From assembly GCF_910592395.1 (NCBI RefSeq), contig NC_088321.1:14694001-14758000 (forward strand): 64,000 nt of DNA, read 5' to 3'. This DNA comes from Lineus longissimus (Eukaryota; Nemertea; Pilidiophora; Heteronemertea; Lineidae). The notes below the pieces were generated by a model. The model worked only from the letters and a program-made list of their open reading frames with translations, made no database searches and was not told the DNA's origin. Positions 1-15,000 of the stretch are shown here, piece after piece (positions within the stretch are counted from its first letter, which is position 1; the number at the start of each line of letters is the position of its first letter). The translations under genes were made by a program, and so were the position numbers.

Positions 1-37
1 CAATCCTGAGGGTGTCCTTAATAGAGAGGCTCTACTG
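1..37. mobile_element. pogo-like MITE, right end (truncated by window edge)
   Basis: Ends TAGAGAGGCTCTACTG followed by TA, the terminus of the MITE family described at 39099-39276. It lies in the VPS13 intron just past exon 45-268. Confidence 0.8.
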
Positions 38-44
38 TACTGAC

Positions 45-3000
45 CTTTGGGTAGACAGTCCCGTGCGCCGGATCCAACACCGTAATATCCTTCAGCGCAA
101 CTTTTACGTCCGTTTTCTCTTGAGTCAGCGCGACTCGTGCATCGAGGCCCTTGATTTTTATATCAGTCAAGTTGAGCTCCATGTTACACACAGAGACTGA
201 CAAGCTATCCAAGTTGGCCTGCACCTTCAGCTGGATAATGCCTTCGTCCTGTTTGCGCATACGTCGGGCTAGAAACCAAATTTGTACAGCAGTTTATTTT
301 GAGATTTGGGTCGAGTTTCAAAAACGTAAACTGAAAGACTGTCTGTTGAACTGTAATCTTAGAAAATCATGTCTGTATATAACTATCGGGTACTTCGCAT
401 ACATTAGGACTGACATCAATGTTTTAACTCTTCAGAGCCTGACAACAGAAAGTAGTTTTTGCATCCGACAAAACGATAGCCATCGCCGAAGTCTAACAAA
501 CTTTAAGCCCAGGATTTGACCTTTACACCCCAAGTTTTCAAAATGGACTTTTCTAATGCATTAACTAGAAGAGTCTAAACTGGAAATTAGGGGTGTTTAA
601 GTACCTTTCTTCCTCACAGGTGCAACATCTTTTGTTAGCTCTGTCTTTGCATCTTTGCCAACTTCCGCCGTTTTTGGCATCGACTTTGCTACCTCAAGTT
701 TTTCAACGATCGCCTCGGCAAAATCCTTGATATTCAAGATGGCCTCCTGATGCAGAAGAATCTCGAGCGCAGTAAACTGTACGTTAATCTGCTGCTCCGT
801 ATTATGGTAGACGGTCGAGAATTCTGGTCCAGCTCTATCTGCCTAGAAAACAATTGAACGGCTGCAAAGTTTTCACATGCCACTATGGTTAGGTGCCGAT
901 TGAGCTAAGATGGGACAAGAATGTCTCTCAAATGGTTATTTTTCATCCGATTTCGAAAATTCAAAGTTTACAGAGAGGTCAAGCACAAATCTTTTACATT
1001 TCTTCTGTCAAATTAAACCCTTTTTAGTAGGGAAAAAAATGATATCCTCAAAATATCAGAAATGTCTCATCTCTCTTGTTTAGTTTCAGGAGTCAAAGCC
1101 TCACCTTGATAAATTCCACCAGAAGCAACCTGAACGCTGAATCATCCGTGATGGGCGTGTTCACCAGATTCACTAACGGGCCGTCGTTCAAGGCCTTAAA
1201 CTGCTGATGCTGGACGTACATCCCTCCTAGGTAGGCCTCCACGCGCATGTCAAACGTCCGAATCTGCACCATAGTCCCGAGAGACTCCACAACTAGTTTT
1301 AGAGTCGGGACATCGACTCCTTGTTTCGTTTGGGACAGATTCAAACTAATCTGGAAGGAAATTGGAATTTGTGACACATTGTGGCAGGCAATTCTTGCGT
1401 CATGACGTTATGGTATTTATCAATTCTGAGCCCGGCCGTTCAAAGCACAAAATTCCCATCATCCCTTACAGTAACGTTGAGTATCCTTAAAGCAATAGTT
1501 AGGCCTTCTCTAAGGATGATCTAGTGTTGTGGAACGCCTCCATCTTTTGGTTAACGTGATCTTGCACATTCCTGAGTTCAACTACGTACCTCTTTGACTT
1601 CAAACTTCAACTCCAGATCGGTACACTGCTGCATGGCAGCTTCTTCTGTGTCCCCAACCTTCCCTGCCCCATCCGCATCATCCTCATCAGAAGAGTCGCC
1701 ACCTTTTGATGGAATCTTGACCTTGGCTACGGCGCTCGTCATCTGTACTATCGGGATCGCATCGTCGTCTCCAAACGTAACAGTTTCGTCCGGAGGCAGT
1801 GGTTCTGGGAGCGGAATACTTAGTGCGAGGACTAGGAGTTCTTCAAGGCGACGGTCAGAGATGTTGACGCTCAACAGGGGAAGTTCGCCGCCTATTTTTA
1901 TTCTGGAAAGATTTATTGTTGACGATAGGTCAAGTCCAAACACGAAATACCAAGATATGCAAATTACCTTAATTTGCATATACTACAAAAATAACTTAAA
2001 GGGATATGAGAGTGCCCAGAGCATACACCTGAACGATTTGTGAAAATAGTGTCCTTGGAACTGCCCCAATTTGCAAAATATGAGTCTGAAATGGTTATTT
2101 TTTGTCCGATTTCGAAGATTCAAAGTTCTACAGAGGTCTGGGAGAAAGACCTTTCCATTTCTGCTGTCAAATTAAGCCATTTTTGAGAGGGAAAAACAGA
2201 AATACATCTCATCCCCGACTACACGAATTACTTACTTGGGCATCCGCGTATCATTCGGAATAATACTTTTGTGAATATTTAGATCGAGACTCATCGGTCG
2301 TAAAATGTGCATAGGCGTGTGGGTTTGTTGTTTGGCGAATTCCCAGGAGTCACCGGGATGAGCGAACAGCACTTGTATGCCGCTGAGTTGGACGTTGAAT
2401 TTGTCGTATGCCCGCTCCATGACCTCCTCAATGGTCTCCGTCTGTAAAAAATACCGAGATTTGATTGGATGACGAGCCAAAACGTTCTCAGGTCAGTCAG
2501 GTAGAATGGGGTAATTGTAGCCCCTGTTTAATTGTAGCCCCTGCCTATGATATCAATTGATATCCCCATGCATCAAACAATGCAGGGGCTATCATTACCC
2601 CATGCTACCCTACACCATGAAGGTTATAAATTTTCTCACTTTTCGATTCTATCAAATTCCAGTCTTCTATCAAAACTAATGCTATTTTTTGCTATCATGT
2701 ATTTATTTTGACGTTTTTCAAGAAATATTAGTTCGATAAATTTATTGGGTCTCCTCTTTCAGGACTCAGGCAGGAAAGGCAGTAAATTGGGCTAACACCT
2801 TTATTAGACATACAACAAAAATATTCATGCTCCTTCTTTGGCAAAAGATAGAGAAGAATCAAACCATTGCTATAATGCACATTCATCTTCCATGTGAATG
2901 GTAATACTGCCAGAATGTAACTTGATAACTTGGGATACTTGTAAACATTTCTCCGTTTCTGCTGATGAACACTTGGACGGTGTTGCCTCCAGGTGGCGTA

Positions 3001-6000
3001 CTTGAATCTCCTTCCTAAGACGACCCTCACAGCCACAGGTAAGACCATGTGACCGAGGGTTCGTCAGCAGAACCCAGGCCTTTCAATTACGTGGAGACCT
3101 CTACACCCTGTATTTTTTTAGCCTATTTTCGGGACCTGTTTTTTTTTCTTTTTAGCTTAATTTGGGGACATTTCGTCGTGCCAATTTGCCTGAACATCGA
3201 CGTCCTTATTGACTGACATTGTCACATGCACCTGAAAACTCATAATTTTAGGATGAAAAGTATCAAATTAGGCCATTTAGGATGAGATTTGGTCATTTAA
3301 GGTGTAAAAAACGCTTCAGGGGGTCAAATTACCCCTTTTTTCTATTTTGGGGACATTTTTTCAGGGCCTAATTTGGGGACTTGCCAAATTTCCTACACCG
3401 TATAGCGGTGTGAAAATGATGTAATCGAAAGGCCTGAGAACCCACAAGCTTGTCAGAGTAACTTTTTACAAATATCCAGTTATTAGTTAATCTGTCCAAA
3501 TTAAGAAACTAGCTATTTCAAAGTTTGAAGACGCAAATTAAAACACACCGAAACAAAAAAAGGCGAGAAAAAACCAGGCTATGCTGAAACCAAAAGATTA
3601 AGATTAACGTTGAACAAAAATATATGAGGCCTGCATCCAAAAAGTGATCAATGTGGGATTTATGCTGTAAATGATGAAATTTTCATGCCTTTTTTAAATC
3701 TCATGAATTTTGCAAAAACATTCAAAATTTGGCCAATCGCAAAAATTTTAAATTTTTTCAATTTTCATTCAAAATTTGGCCAATCGTTAATTTTTTCAAT
3801 TTTCATAAAAAATTTGGCCAATCACAACATTTTTCAAATTTTTCAATTTTCGTTTTCAAGAATCAATTATAATTCACAAAAATTAAATGACAACAAAATT
3901 TTTGCCATTCACAGTTACACACTTAAAAAGATAAAAGAAGGCATTGCTAAAGTAAAAAGATTGAAAAATTATTCAGAAAAGAATTAGGAGTTCAGATGCT
4001 AAAACCGACATCACATTTTTTTTCATTTCGAGAAAAACGCATTTGAAAACGCACTTTTAGAGGGAAATTCATAAGAAATGTTCACACATTATCGACTGTG
4101 AAATGAAAGTGAATGTCTGATTAATATGAAATTTGGCAGATAGAGTGTTCATTTGATGGCCAATACCCCTCCCCCCATACCCCTCCAACTCCAAAAAGTA
4201 GGATATGGCGTGTGTCTGTTTTGCACCTGAACCTCTCCATGAAACCTAGATTAGAAGATGTTGTATTCCAAGCCATAAAGAAATGAACAACAAGTGACGA
4301 AGTTCCATAGAAGCCGAATATCAGGACTGCGTCGCTTTCTTGGCCCAAGCAGAGCCAATAGGCACTTCTTTCATATACATATTCAGCATAAGGGCCTCAT
4401 AGACAACTGCTGGCTACCACGCAACAGGTCCCGGTGTAAAAGTAAAAAGTGTCCCCCCTAGAAAAAGTGTCCGGGCCTATTGTATTCTGACAGATTATGG
4501 CATGTGGTTCTATAGAGGCAATGACCGTCAATAGCTCAGCGCATAATAGAATCCTTTGTTCCCGGACATTTTATCCTAGGACATTTTAAACTTCTACACC
4601 GGGTCTGATACCGGGGAAACCCAGGATTGTATTTCTGGATGAACCAGCATAGCTTTCAAGGAACAAAACTAATTCGACTGTACTTAATATAACAATGTGC
4701 TCATCATTGTTCGTACAGCGAGAAATCACTAAGTTTTGTTACAGCCCCTAATTAGATACCTCCGTCACTCGTTCACGCTACCAGAAATAAAGATGGCGCT
4801 GCCGCATGCAATCGTAACACCATTTATACCTTAGAACCGCGCCGTTCTAAAACCTCACGTTCGATCTCCGTCAGTCCATCCTGCATGCAATGAAGTGTCA
4901 ATTAGGCAAATTAGTTAATTAGATTAATTAGTAAAGAATTATCCAAACCACATTCATAGAATGAAAGAATTTTGGTTTCTTTGATAGGGGGCGCCTGTCA
5001 AAATGTTGCCGACTTTTTTATCGCTCGGCATTACCTTACCTTCTGGGTGAGTTTTGTGAGATTGCCTAAACTGGCGCTGATCTTTTGCAAGGGAGAAAGG
5101 GCAGGGTTCGAAACGGGATTCTAGCGAGAAAATTCAATCACTTTAGGTTAGTCGTTAGTAAGTCGAAATGTAGTTAGTGGCTATTTGACAGAAAAGATCT
5201 AACAGGTTACAACAAATTTTTACAATGGGATGATAATGGCAGGCGGCCTTTAGTGAGAGGGAAAAGTCTGAAATCTGTCTGAAATCTGCCTGAAATTGGA
5301 TATATATAAAAAGAGTCCAATTAGTACTTACGCCATCATACTGCTTGAATTCGTTCTTCTCCGATGAAACTTTCAAGCTGCCCAACTCAACTATGACAAG
5401 GTTGGCGTTCCTGAAAACAGAAAATCGATCATCATATGTTTATTTTACTGACCGGTACCTTGGTTTTAAAATGTATCTCAAGTCCAGGAAACTGTCAAAA
5501 TATGAGTATATAACAACGAAATTGGCATCGGTGCAAAAAAGGCTGGTAGGTCCAACACGGCCATTCCGTTCGGGCGAAATTTCTGACTGGAACAAAAAAT
5601 TGGATACATAGGGAGGAGCTCGATTTAAGGTCAACGTGGTTCTACAGAGGATGCTGGAGAGGGTGACAGAGAGAGGGTACGGTGCCAAGTGTCACCTGCG
5701 AGGGACCCGTTGACAGCCGGCCACACAACTGAAGACAGGAGCAATGACACGGAGGGGACTGGTAGCGCTGATGGCCTTGTTGTAGGGAGAAGGCCCAGTG
5801 ATTTTGCCAGAGCCGCAACTCCTCTGATGGCTACACAAACAGACACTTACTTCTTATAAACGCCTTCCTGTGGTATGATAACGTGCACAGGTTTCAAATC
5901 GATGCTGATATCGGTGTATTTGTGGATTTCAATGGCGTGCTGCATCCCTGTGGCAGACATTTCCTTGATTTCATCAAACTTTGACATCGCCGCTGCAGTG

Positions 6001-9000
6001 AGCCTGAAACAGAACATTTTCAATAAAACAGCGAAAGAAATGTGTCGTAAATAAGATGGGGGACGGGAAGTGAAGGGGGTTTCTTTTCAGTAAGTAAGTT
6101 AGTAAAATTAAATTCATAAGGCGCCGTTTCCACCTTTGTACAAATGTTCAAGAGCGCCCCCACTTGTCAGTCAATTAAGTACAAAAGGTTTCTCCTAAAT
6201 AGGTCAGTTTTTAGGGCCTTGTGGGCTTGCCCAGAGTGTCCATCTGGCATATACTATGGTCTGGACTATTCCAGAGCACTGGAGCTGCGACCCCGAACGC
6301 CTTAGCACCGAGGCTCATCCTCTTGAAGCTCGGTGTGGAGAGAAGGATCTTTTCAGTTGAGTTAAGATCACGTGCTGGGTTGCATGTCGGAATCAGTTCC
6401 GTTAGGTGTTGCTGGGGCCTGTCCATGTTGGGATTTGAACCCCATCACTGTCTGCTTCCCAAGGTTTAAGGCGTATTGACTATAGTCTAAGGTATAATGC
6501 TATCTATTTTCTCAGAGAAAACCATACAAATGTCTGAGGAGGATATACACTTGTACTTACTGCTTCAATCTCACAGACTCTGGCGGCTTGAAGAACTCGA
6601 CAATATTGATTATAGTATTCTGAAATGAAAATATTCATATCACATCTGCAAGGGCTTAAGACACACATTGGATGACTACCTGGGAGAGGGGGGGGGGGTC
6701 ACTCAAGACAAAGTCCAACCCAGCGTGCGTTCCAACTTGTCAATTTCAGCATCTCCTTCTCACTTCTCATCATAGTTCCACAGGACCCTTGTTACTTTCA
6801 CAAGGACCCATGAAGTCACCTATTTCCTTCAATACATACATTCTGAAAGGCCTTTTTTGCTCTTTGCGAAAGTTCCCAACTGACTATAGCAAATAATTTA
6901 GCCACCCCAGTGTTTTAAAAAGTTCAAGAAGGGCACAGCTCCCTGTCTTTTTTTCAATTTCAATTTCTCCTTTTGTGCTGCCTGTCTTCACAAGAGGCTA
7001 TACATCAACATTTAAAGCAGGGTGCTGTACCATGCCCTTTTCAGGCTGTGGCATTTCCAGGCCTACCTGTTAAGATTTCTATCCGAAACACTACACCCTC
7101 TCCCAAATCCTTTCAAAACACAATAAGAACAGCACATCTAAAGATAATTTTTATCAGGGTTTAGGACCTAATACTCACTGCATCATAAACGACCTCTAGC
7201 GGCCGTGAAGATACCCGTAACCTCGTATCGCACCCACCATCCAACGGGTTCACCTCAACCTGCAGATCCAACAACGAGAATATACGATCAGCCTCGGAAT
7301 TCTGCGACGATACAATCGCTGGTGCGACACCGCCAATCGGGCACCCTGTCACAGAAAACGTATCCATTTTTGCGTCCACTCGGAGACCGTCCGCCGACGG
7401 GCGCTGCCCAATGTTGGCGTAGACGTCATGGAGCATGAGTTGTAGGATCTGCGGCTCGCTCCTGGCAGAGTCGTCAAAGGACAACGACATCTGGTTGAGT
7501 TTGAAGACGATTTTATGGGCAACATACTGGAAGTGAAGAACATTTGAAATGTTATTAGGTTCTGGAGCAGATTCATGCATGCCCATGCCGATCTATTCTA
7601 ACGTTGTTGAGCGTATATCCATCCTTCACCGCCGATAAACTCCCCCTGATCGGTTGTCAGAAGGGCTGTTACTACATTATTGGTAGTCTCCATGCACTCC
7701 CATCATTTCCCACACGTCCATATCGCGCCAACACTAACATTACACTCGTGGGTGTCGCACCAGACACACACTGAAACCCATCGCCAGTGATGAAGACCAG
7801 GTGTTCAATGAGTCATAAGGTTATCGCTTGAGTCATAAGGTTATTGCTTGAAGACCAGGTGTTCCATGAGTCATAAGGTTATTGCTTGAGTCATAAGGTT
7901 ATTGCTTGAAGACCAGGTGTTCAATGAGTCATAAGGTTATCGCTTGAGTCATAAGGTTATTGCTTGAAGACCAGGTGTTCAATGAGTCATAAGGTTATTG
8001 CTTGAGTCATAAGGTTATTGCTTGAAGACCAGGTGTCCAATGAGTCATAAGGTTATTGCTTGAGTCATAAGGTTATTGCTTGAAGACCAGGTGTTCAATG
8101 AGTCATAAGGTTATTGCTTGAGTCATAAGGTTATTGCTTGAAGACCAGGTGTTCAATGAGTCATAAGGTTATTGCTCGAGTCATAAGGTTATTGCTTGAA
8201 GACCAGGTGTCCAATGAGTCATAAGGTTATTGCATGAGTCATAAGGTTATTGCTTGAAGACCAGGTGTTCAATGAGTCATAAGGTTATTGCTTGAGTCAT
8301 AAGGTTATTGCTTGAAGACCAGGTGTTCAATGAGTCATAAGGTTATTGCTTGAGTCATAAGGTTATTGCTTGAAGACCAGGTGTTCAATGAGTCATAAGG
8401 TTATTGCTTGAGTCATAAGGTTATTGCTTGAAGACCAGGTGTTCAATGAGTCATAAGGTTATTGCTTGAGTCATAAGGTTATTGCTTGAAGACCAGGTGT
8501 TCAATGAGTCATAAGGTTATCGCTCGAGTCATAAGGTTATTGCTTGAAGACCAGGTGTTCAATGAGTCATAAGGTTATTGCTTGAGTCATGAGGTTATTG
8601 CTTGAAGACCAGGTGTTCAATGAGTCATAAGGTTATCGCTTGAGTCATAAGGTTATTGCTTGAAAACCAGGTGTTCAATGAGTCATAAGGTTATTGCTTG
8701 AGTCATAAGGTCATTGCTTGAAGACCAGGTGTTCAATGAGTCATAAGGTTATTGCTTGAGTCATAAGGTCATTGCTTGAAGACCAGGTGTTCAATGAGTC
8801 ATAAGGTTATTGCTTGAGTCATAAGGTTATTGCTTGAAGACCAGGTGTTCAATGAGTCATAAGGTTATTGCTTGAGTCATAAGGTTATTGCTTGAAGACT
8901 AGGTGTTCAATGAGTCATAAGGTTATTGCTTGAAGACCAGGTGTTCAATGAGTCATAAGGTTATTGCTTGGTTGGTTCCTGGCGTGCTGACCTGCCACAA

Positions 9001-12000
9001 ATGCACTGTGCGTGTTGTATAGAAGAAGGGTAACCTGATCATAAAGCGATGACAGCAATATAATACCAATCAGGATTTCCCACCCTATTGGGTCAGCGGT
9101 GAAGGGAGGAGACTTTAGGATTGACATTCACTGCCGGTGAGTCGCCATGTGCATGCCTGGGTGACAAGACTTTATTTTCTCTTTGTGATACTCACATCTT
9201 TGGGCAATGTAGAATCTCCCTGGTTACCCTCCTGATATCCAATAGCACCATACAATTTCTGTTTTTCCTCTGATGTCATGGCTTTGTAGAATTCCTCTTC
9301 TGAAAATTGAGAAGATTGAAACTAAAAATCCCTGTATCAAAAGTGTCGAAAAGGAGTTAGTTTGGGGTTCCGATATGAAGTTAGTTTGGGGTTCCGATAT
9401 TAAGAACTATAGTATATCACCAGACTTGACACTTCTACTCTCGTCTATCCTGAAACATTCGAAGGGAACTCAGATGAGCTGCTCAATCAGTGTTACATGG
9501 ACAACACGAGCGTTACCCATTTGCCCATTCTGCAGGTTAAAAAGTGTGAATATAATTCTCCGCAACTTCTAATAATATTCCTTGATAACATGCATGACGA
9601 TTCTTCACAATACGAATTGCACCAATAGGCTTTTCCACTGTTGCAACAAACTTCGATGAATTTCAATCTTCAACTTACGAATCTCATTTGCCGCTTTTGC
9701 CTCCTTCTTTTTCCCGCCGCCAAACCAGCCGCCGAACCAACCTCCCTCCTTCGACTTCTTCGCCTCTTTCTTGGCTTCCATCTCTGCCTGCTGCCGTACC
9801 ATCGTGATGTTGAACACGTCCAGTTTTGCTTCCAATTCCTGAAACAAGATCAAAATAACGAAAATGAGAATGGAATAAACAAACTTCAGGATCAATTTTT
9901 CTCTTATCCAAGTGCTCAAATGTATTTTAGACACGCTCGAGGTCAGCCACAGGAAACTGTCACGATCAAGGTCAGCCTGTAATGCTCAAGGTCAGCCACA
10001 GGAAACTGTTACCATCGAGGTCAGGCTGTCATGCTCAAGGCCAGCCACAGGAAACTGTCACGATCAAGGTCAGGATGTCATGCTCAAGGTCAGCCACAGG
10101 AAACTGTCATGATCAAGATCAGCCTGTCATGCTCAAGGTCAGCCACAGGAAACTGTCACAATCAAGGTCAGCCTGTCATCCTCAAGGTCAGCCACAGGAA
10201 ACTGTCACGATCAAGGTCATCCTGTCATGATCAAGGTCCGAGAGACGCGCCACATGACACAGAAATATCATGACTGGTGAAGTTAATGAGTAATCTATCA
10301 GTTCAGCTGTAACTGATGCGATGGGGAATTGACGCCACCTATCATCAGAAAAACACACCTCAAACTGCTTTGTATTCTCGGACGTGAATTTCTTATTCAA
10401 GATTTTCTTCTTCCACAAATCTTTATATTCTCGTCGTCGCCTCCGATGACCTTGTATACAAATCCATGACCACATCTTCCGGCGTCGCCGTACCGTCTCT
10501 TCCATGACGCATTTGTGCGCATAGCGCCACCACTGCTTGGCTTGACCGTGATACTGACCGACTGGGCGGCCGTATTTTCGATACACCCCAACAAGTGCCA
10601 TTCGTTCGAATGATTCAAGCATCTCCAAGACATCATGGTACTGAAAAACAAAAGTGTTTTTTTTCCTTAGCTCATTGGTATCTCTTAATTCGGGCACCTA
10701 AAGACAGAAAATTTCTTCTTGTTTTAAAAATCTTGTCCTATGATCGACACACATTTTCACAAAAACAACTCTATAAAAAAACAACTTATTTTGGTACTAA
10801 TAATTAGCAAATTTTACCTGTAACTTTCCTAAGTGAATGGCAATTTCCTCGAATATTATATTTAGGAAGACCTTGGGCAGTGAATAGTCCTGATTTTCCG
10901 GCTTTGTGTTAAGAGTCAGCTGTACTTTTGAGTAGATCGGCTTTAGCACTGGAAAGAAGCGAACAAAAGTCATAGATATTTACTGTGTTGACAAGTTTAA
11001 GCCAGTCGTGCTGCATCTGTCACACATAGGCCTTTTAGTACGACATCATCACTGAACCTGGTGCGGTGCTGCACATGTCCGAGGAGGTTCTGAAGTAGCA
11101 GACGGCAAGCTGTCTGTAGCAGACGGCATGCTGTCTGTAGCAGACGGCTTGGGTGTAGCATCCGCCATTCTCAACTTTCCGCTTTTGTTTGGATTATTAT
11201 CACTATAAACTGTACTTTACGACACTTTCAATATTGTCATGGCAGAACCAGCATAGTCACTTTTGGAGTATCTTTAGTATCTGTAAACTGGTGACGTCTT
11301 CTGCTCATGAATATTTGTAAATAAAGACATACATGTGATCAAAAAACATTCGTAATCCGTTCCTGGAGTGAATACCTACGATATCTGAGATTTGGCTTGT
11401 TGTTACTTGAGGCTATCATGTTCTTCAACAGCTCCTAAAAGAAAAAACGACAGTTTTGACATTTCTGTAACAAACAAATTTTCGCAGGTGTTCTGCTTTT
11501 TGCGGCTTTTGGAAATAAATTTGATTCGCGATAATATGGTGCACACACTACCCTTCATAGTCAACTTGTTCCTCCTCTCTGGTATTGAAAACTGGGCCTT
11601 TTTACGTGATAGCCAGCAGCATTATCAATCAATCAATCAATACGGAGTCTAGTATAGCGCCAGATCCACCATGGAAATGGTGCTCAAGGCGCTGTTAAAA
11701 AGTTCACAAACGTCTACAAAAACAGGTGTCCCTTTAGTCTCTTTTTGAAAATGTCCACAGACTCTGATTCCCTGATGTTCCTTGGAAGTTCATTCCAGAG
11801 TCTGGGTGCACTGACACTAAATGCGGGAATAATCAACGAGTTTACATACTGTTTGTAACTCTCTTGGCTGGTCGGCTATCAACTCCGTCTTCGAGTTCCA
11901 ATAAAGCGCCAAGCTATCAAGTTGGATCATCTTAAAGATCATGGTGACGGACTCCTTCACTATCGTTGACTTCCAATTCTCATCGCACGTCTGAAAATTA

Positions 12001-15000
12001 CAATGAAACGTCAAAACGTCAAATCTGTAAAACACTATGGACCAGGTTGTTTGAAACAAACGTCACTGATGCTAGCATCAACAAGTCTAAGGGCTAATTC
12101 GAAGGATATTACGCCCAGTTAAACTCACGTCAGCGTTCGTGACAAAATTAGTTTAGAACATCACCCCCTGAACAGCATGATATGATAGTTTGATGTAATA
12201 CCACATCGCGAGGGAAAAAAAAGTTCATATTGGCCGAAAAGGCCCATACAGTGGAACCTCCCTTAGCGGACACCTCTCTATTAAGGACAACCTCTCAATT
12301 AAGGACATTAGGTTTGGTCCCAAATTGGCTTTTTCCATTCAATTTTACCCCTCTAATCAGGACACCTCTCTATTAAGGACAGCACTAGGCCATCCCGAGG
12401 GTGTCCTTAATAGAGAGGTTCTACTGTACTTTCTTTATTACACGACCAAGACGATCAAAACTAGTGTCCTTAGTAGAAAGGTTGTCCTTATTATAGAGGT
12501 GTCCACTGTACAACCAAATGAATTTCAAATTAGAACGTCACCTGTCATAGATTAAAATTCCAGAATACTGAATAGGAAATTCAGGATTTGTTATTCATTA
12601 TGCATGCCATGTTTTTCAGTATTGTTTTGACTTGCAAATTAGTTGCAAAAACACAGGTTTTTATATTCTACATTTTGCTGATGCATTGATTTCAAAAGCA
12701 TGACTTGTTAGTAGGCCTAGTCTGGATTTCTAGAGGACAGGTTGTCCCTTTTACCGAGCAGCAAGACAATTTTATAAACGTAGACAGCTGTTGCTGCCAA
12801 AAATAGACTCAACTACTGGTGATCAGAGCATTTCCCGGCATAAAATATTCGCTTTATGATAAGTGCTAAAATACACAGGGTATATGTTTACTACAGCCGA
12901 GTTCGACATGTGGCCTAGCCGGAGGCAATGCCTGTGGAAACATGGCAACAATGACATTGAATTCTTGATAGAGATTTTCGCGGCAGAATATTTTGGCGAG
13001 CATGTCCTATAGGAAATGCGAAACTATCCTGCAGGGAAAACTTTCTGTTCTACAGTTACTACAGTAGAACCTCTCTATTAAGGACACCCTCGGGACTGAC
13101 AAGTGCTGTCCTTAAAAGAGAGGTGTCCTGATTAGAGAGGTCAAATTGAATGGAAATAGCCAATTTGGGACCAAAACTAGTGTCCTTAATACAGAGGTTG
13201 TCCTTATTAGAGAGGTGTCCGCTAAGATAGGTTCTACTGTACTTATTGAATCTGACACAGTGACCCAACCGGACTTCCTCAAATCTTTCAAGAGGTCATT
13301 TTTTTCTGGGTTGGATAAACAATTCCCGCATGAACCTGAAAACATCATTCTGCTTTTGACAATACACCACCTGGTTTCCTTATCTATGGAGAGCATATGC
13401 ACTTCATCATAAAGCTATCAGAAATTCAACACTTTTATCTAGGACTTAAATCAGAAACACTTCATGTCCAAAAGTACAACCTTCTAACGATTCCTCAGCT
13501 TATTTTCAACTTAAGCGCTGTGCAAATGACACAGACCCTGGGCTTTGAACCGTTGATATTTACAAATAAGATGGCGGGACTGAATGCATGACGTCGCTAA
13601 CTTGATACTACTTCTACCCAAAACTTAATAATTACCTGGAAGTTGAGATCATGCAACGTCACGCCGATGGAGAACGGCTTCTTGGGGTTGGTGAACCTGT
13701 CCTCGTATCTCACGTGAATGTTGCTGACACGTACTTGCAGATTTTTTATAATCTGAGTGGCCAATTTCTCCGCAAATGTGTCCTCCTTTGGCTTGTTTTC
13801 AGCTGAAAAGTTGAGAGCATTAATATTTTGGCGGCCATTTTGGATTTGGTGGCCATTTTGGATTTGGTGGCTGCAGCAATATCCTGGCCAACTCACAAGC
13901 TTATTTAAAGGAGTTTGACCCGTGATGACAAAAAAGCTGCCGTGATATTGAACATGTCACAAGATGACAAACTGGAATAAAAGCAATATGAGAGTCCAAG
14001 ATAGACAACATTTTCTACACTGAATTAGCTATCTCGAAGGAAATTTGATTTTCTCAAATGTTCAGGCCCTGTTGACTCAATCAGCATTAGAACTGATGCT
14101 GGTTTTGTAACTGAAATTTCATAAATTTACTCAAGGAGATAACGCTTAGTTGTTTAAACCAGCTCTATTTCCGAGAACAGTACAGCTTATATAACATGGC
14201 TGACAGTAGCTTCCAATCCAAGCTGCATAACCCACTTTTTTGAAGAGATACAGAAACGATAGAATACTCAAATATAATCCTCATACAAAAGAAATCCATT
14301 TGAAATAAACACATGAAACAGATAGATCCCAGTTCCAGGATAGTCTCTGCTTATTACAATATGTGCATCCTATATACAGTACCAGCAGTGTATGACCATA
14401 CGAGGTTGGGCTTACATAGAATTCAAGTCGTCACAAACAGCATGAGGCTGGGCACGTGGTCACACGTGTGAGTTTATGGACTCAGACTTGAAAACCTTAC
14501 ATGACATGACATGAGGGTGAAAAGTGACAAGAAGGATTAGTATTGGCTTGTTCTTTCTCTCACCCAACATGGGTAATGTGTGACAAACAGCCTCAGTACC
14601 AGTTGGTTCTATCTGTGACAGTTGACCTGTTACACCTGACATAGTGAATCATATGTAAACCCAGGGTTTCCGCCAGAGGGGGGATGGGGGGATTCATCAC
14701 CCCCTAAAATATTTCAAGGGGGGATATCCCCCCTTAATTTTGAGCTCTAAAGTTTGTTTTACTGTCAAATGAGTAATTTTCATGATTTGATATGTAAAAT
14801 TAGAGCATTTGGGAGCCAATTGTAACGGTTTTAGGGGCAAAAAACGTCTCAGGAGGGGTCATACACCCTTTTTAAGAAAAAAAAAATTTTAGAAATTTTT
14901 TTTTTGCTCCCCCTCAAATTTAATCCTGGCGGAAACCCTGAAACCCATTAAGAAGAGCCTTCAAGCAGGTTGTCCATTTTGGACTCTATCCAAAAGTAAA

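Noticed and set aside
7788..8972. Regular repeats suggesting a CRISPR array
   Set aside because: Units are contiguous with no unique spacers, in an intron of an animal gene.
9912..10273. Three overlapping frames with QPQETVTIK / SHRKLS motifs
   Set aside because: 49 bp tandem repeat shifting phase each unit; it lies in a VPS13 intron.
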